A stretch of 64,000 bases of DNA, from positions 3,860,501-3,924,500 of the forward strand of contig NZ_CP061718.1 of the NCBI RefSeq assembly GCF_014764365.1, in the 5' to 3' direction. A model generated the notes under the pieces. It saw only the letters and a list, made by a program, of their open reading frames with translations. It had not been told where the DNA came from and made no database searches. The DNA is from Roseococcus microcysteis (lineage in GTDB: Bacteria > Pseudomonadota > Alphaproteobacteria > Acetobacterales > Acetobacteraceae). Made by a program: the position numbers and the translations under genes. Of the stretch, positions 63,232 to 64,000 are shown piece after piece (the first letter of the stretch is position 1; every line of letters begins with the position of its first letter).

Positions 63232-64000
63232 GCGGCGGCCTTCCGGCGGGCACGCCGCCGCGCCAGCAGCGGCGGCAGCACGATGGACAGCACCAGCAGC
63301 GCGGCCAGCACCAGCGTGATGGGCCGGTCCAGCACCATGGAGATGTCCCCGCCCGTAATCTGGTAGCTGCGGAGCAACTCGCCCTCGGTCATGCGGCCCA
63401 GCAGCAGGCCGATGACGGCGGCGGGGATGGAATAATCGTAGCGCTTGAACAGCCAGCCGATGCCGGCAAACACCAGCAGCGTGTAGGGCCCCTGCATGTC
63501 GCCCGTCAGGCCGAAGCTGCCGAAGGCCGCCAGCACGAAGACGCAGGGCACCAGAAGTGCCAACCGCACGCGCACGATCAGCGTCAGCGCCTGCAACAGC
63601 ACCAGCCCCACCCCAGCAGCAGCACCGCCTGCGCGATGTTGGCGAGAATAATAGTGTAGACGAGGTCCGCGTTGTCGGTCAGGAAGCGCGGCCCGCCGGT
63701 CACGTTGTGCATGGCGAAGGCGGCCAGCAGCACCGCCGTGCCGCCACCCCCCGGAAGGCCCAGCGCGAAGAGGCTGACCATGGACCCGCCCTCGGAACTG
63801 CTGTTGGCGGATTCCGCCGCCACCACGCCCGTCGGGTTCCCGGTGCCGAAGCTCTCGGGCTCGGGGTCGCGCCGGCGCGCATCGGCATAGGAGACGAGGT
63901 TCGACACCGAGGAACCGATGCCCGGCACCGCGCCCACCACCACGCCCAGGATGGAGCCGCGCAGCAGCGTCACGGGCCGGCGCAGCGCCATGCCCATGCC
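63228..64000 (-). pseudogene. TctA-type permease, right-edge partial and one-base frameshift
   Basis: This is the C-terminal half of a second TTT permease; the gene begins beyond the window. The visible part has GVVVGAVPGIGSSVSNLVSYADA, SFGTGNPTGVVAAESANSSSEGGSMV in family order and the late membrane helices LLVFAGIGWLFKRYDY and IGLLLGRMTE. The reading frame shifts at CCCC 63611-63614; an added C (a G on the coding strand) gives LLLGVGLVLLQALT. It overlaps the PrpB-like gene by 4 bases. Confidence 0.82.

Noticed and set aside
1-64000. CRISPR arrays, insertion sequences, prophage genes, toxin-antitoxin pairs or a plasmid origin
   Set aside because: I read both strands for regularly spaced repeats, transposase or integrase motifs and phage genes and saw none; the content is ordinary chromosomal.

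Overview
The window is a gene-dense, very GC-rich (about 70% by eye) bacterial chromosome segment. Gene content and order point to an alphaproteobacterium, most likely Acetobacteraceae of the Roseomonas/Roseococcus kind. The main reasons are the ihfB-pyrF-trpF-trpB-trpA order, divergent ruvX/gatCAB, a PleD-type response regulator, PmtA, an HWE-family histidine kinase, a metal-ligand-less PyrC, and tripartite tricarboxylate transporter (TTT) genes. The taxon is inferred; there is no rRNA in the window.

Layout. 0-4.9 kb: a chemoreceptor, a ThiE-like enzyme, a PhzF-like isomerase, an FkbM methyltransferase and a cytochrome c'. 4.9-20 kb: a block bracketed by tRNA-Pro(CGG) and tRNA-Thr(CGT). It holds an export-type exopolysaccharide set (sugar transferase, Wzz-like co-polymerase, Wza-like lipoprotein, WecG/TagA transferase), a tctCBA transporter operon, a CoA ligase plus PanE-like reductase, and a two-gene HlyD/GT2-PilZ polysaccharide synthase followed by a sulfotransferase-like gene. 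20-25 kb: sppA, ihfB, pyrF, trpF, trpB, trpA. 25-34.2 kb: an HWE kinase, then a C2/C3 acid metabolism region (beta-hydroxyacid dehydrogenase, mscL, glxR, hyi, a palindrome-rich spacer, serine-glyoxylate-type aminotransferase, and a two-domain FAD/Fe-S oxidase). 34-40 kb: DUF924, two glutathione transferases, a Tat-exported DUF1194 protein, a VOC protein, PmtA, and the PleD-like diguanylate cyclase. 40-52.9 kb: rpmG, rnr, topA, dprA, plsY, pyrC, GNAT, an MCP-Cache protein, pyrB, a large unknown lipoprotein, ruvX. 52.9-61.1 kb: gatCAB, VOC, EamA exporter, DUF45 peptidase, rpoH, rluD, two small conserved proteins, tRNA-Glu(CTC). 61-64 kb: an acyl-CoA dehydrogenase, a PrpB-like lyase and a second TctA running off the right edge.

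Five genes are interrupted by one missing base: tctA, the GT2-PilZ synthase, a beta-hydroxyacid dehydrogenase, topA and the right-edge tctA. In every case adding a single G or C to a G/C run of four to six restores a full-length family member. Since topA is normally indispensable, homopolymer under-calling in the assembly is the most economical explanation, and these genes are annotated as single loci with a frameshift.

The most interesting biology is (i) the c-di-GMP-type HlyD + GT2-PilZ synthase with an adjacent sulfotransferase, in the same window as a diguanylate cyclase with an intact inhibitory site; (ii) a soluble receptor with the MCP tip at the N-terminus and a Cache-like domain at the C-terminus, sitting between pyrB and pyrC; and (iii) a 363-bp spacer made of successive perfect palindromes. 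No CRISPR array, insertion sequence, prophage gene or rRNA was seen.
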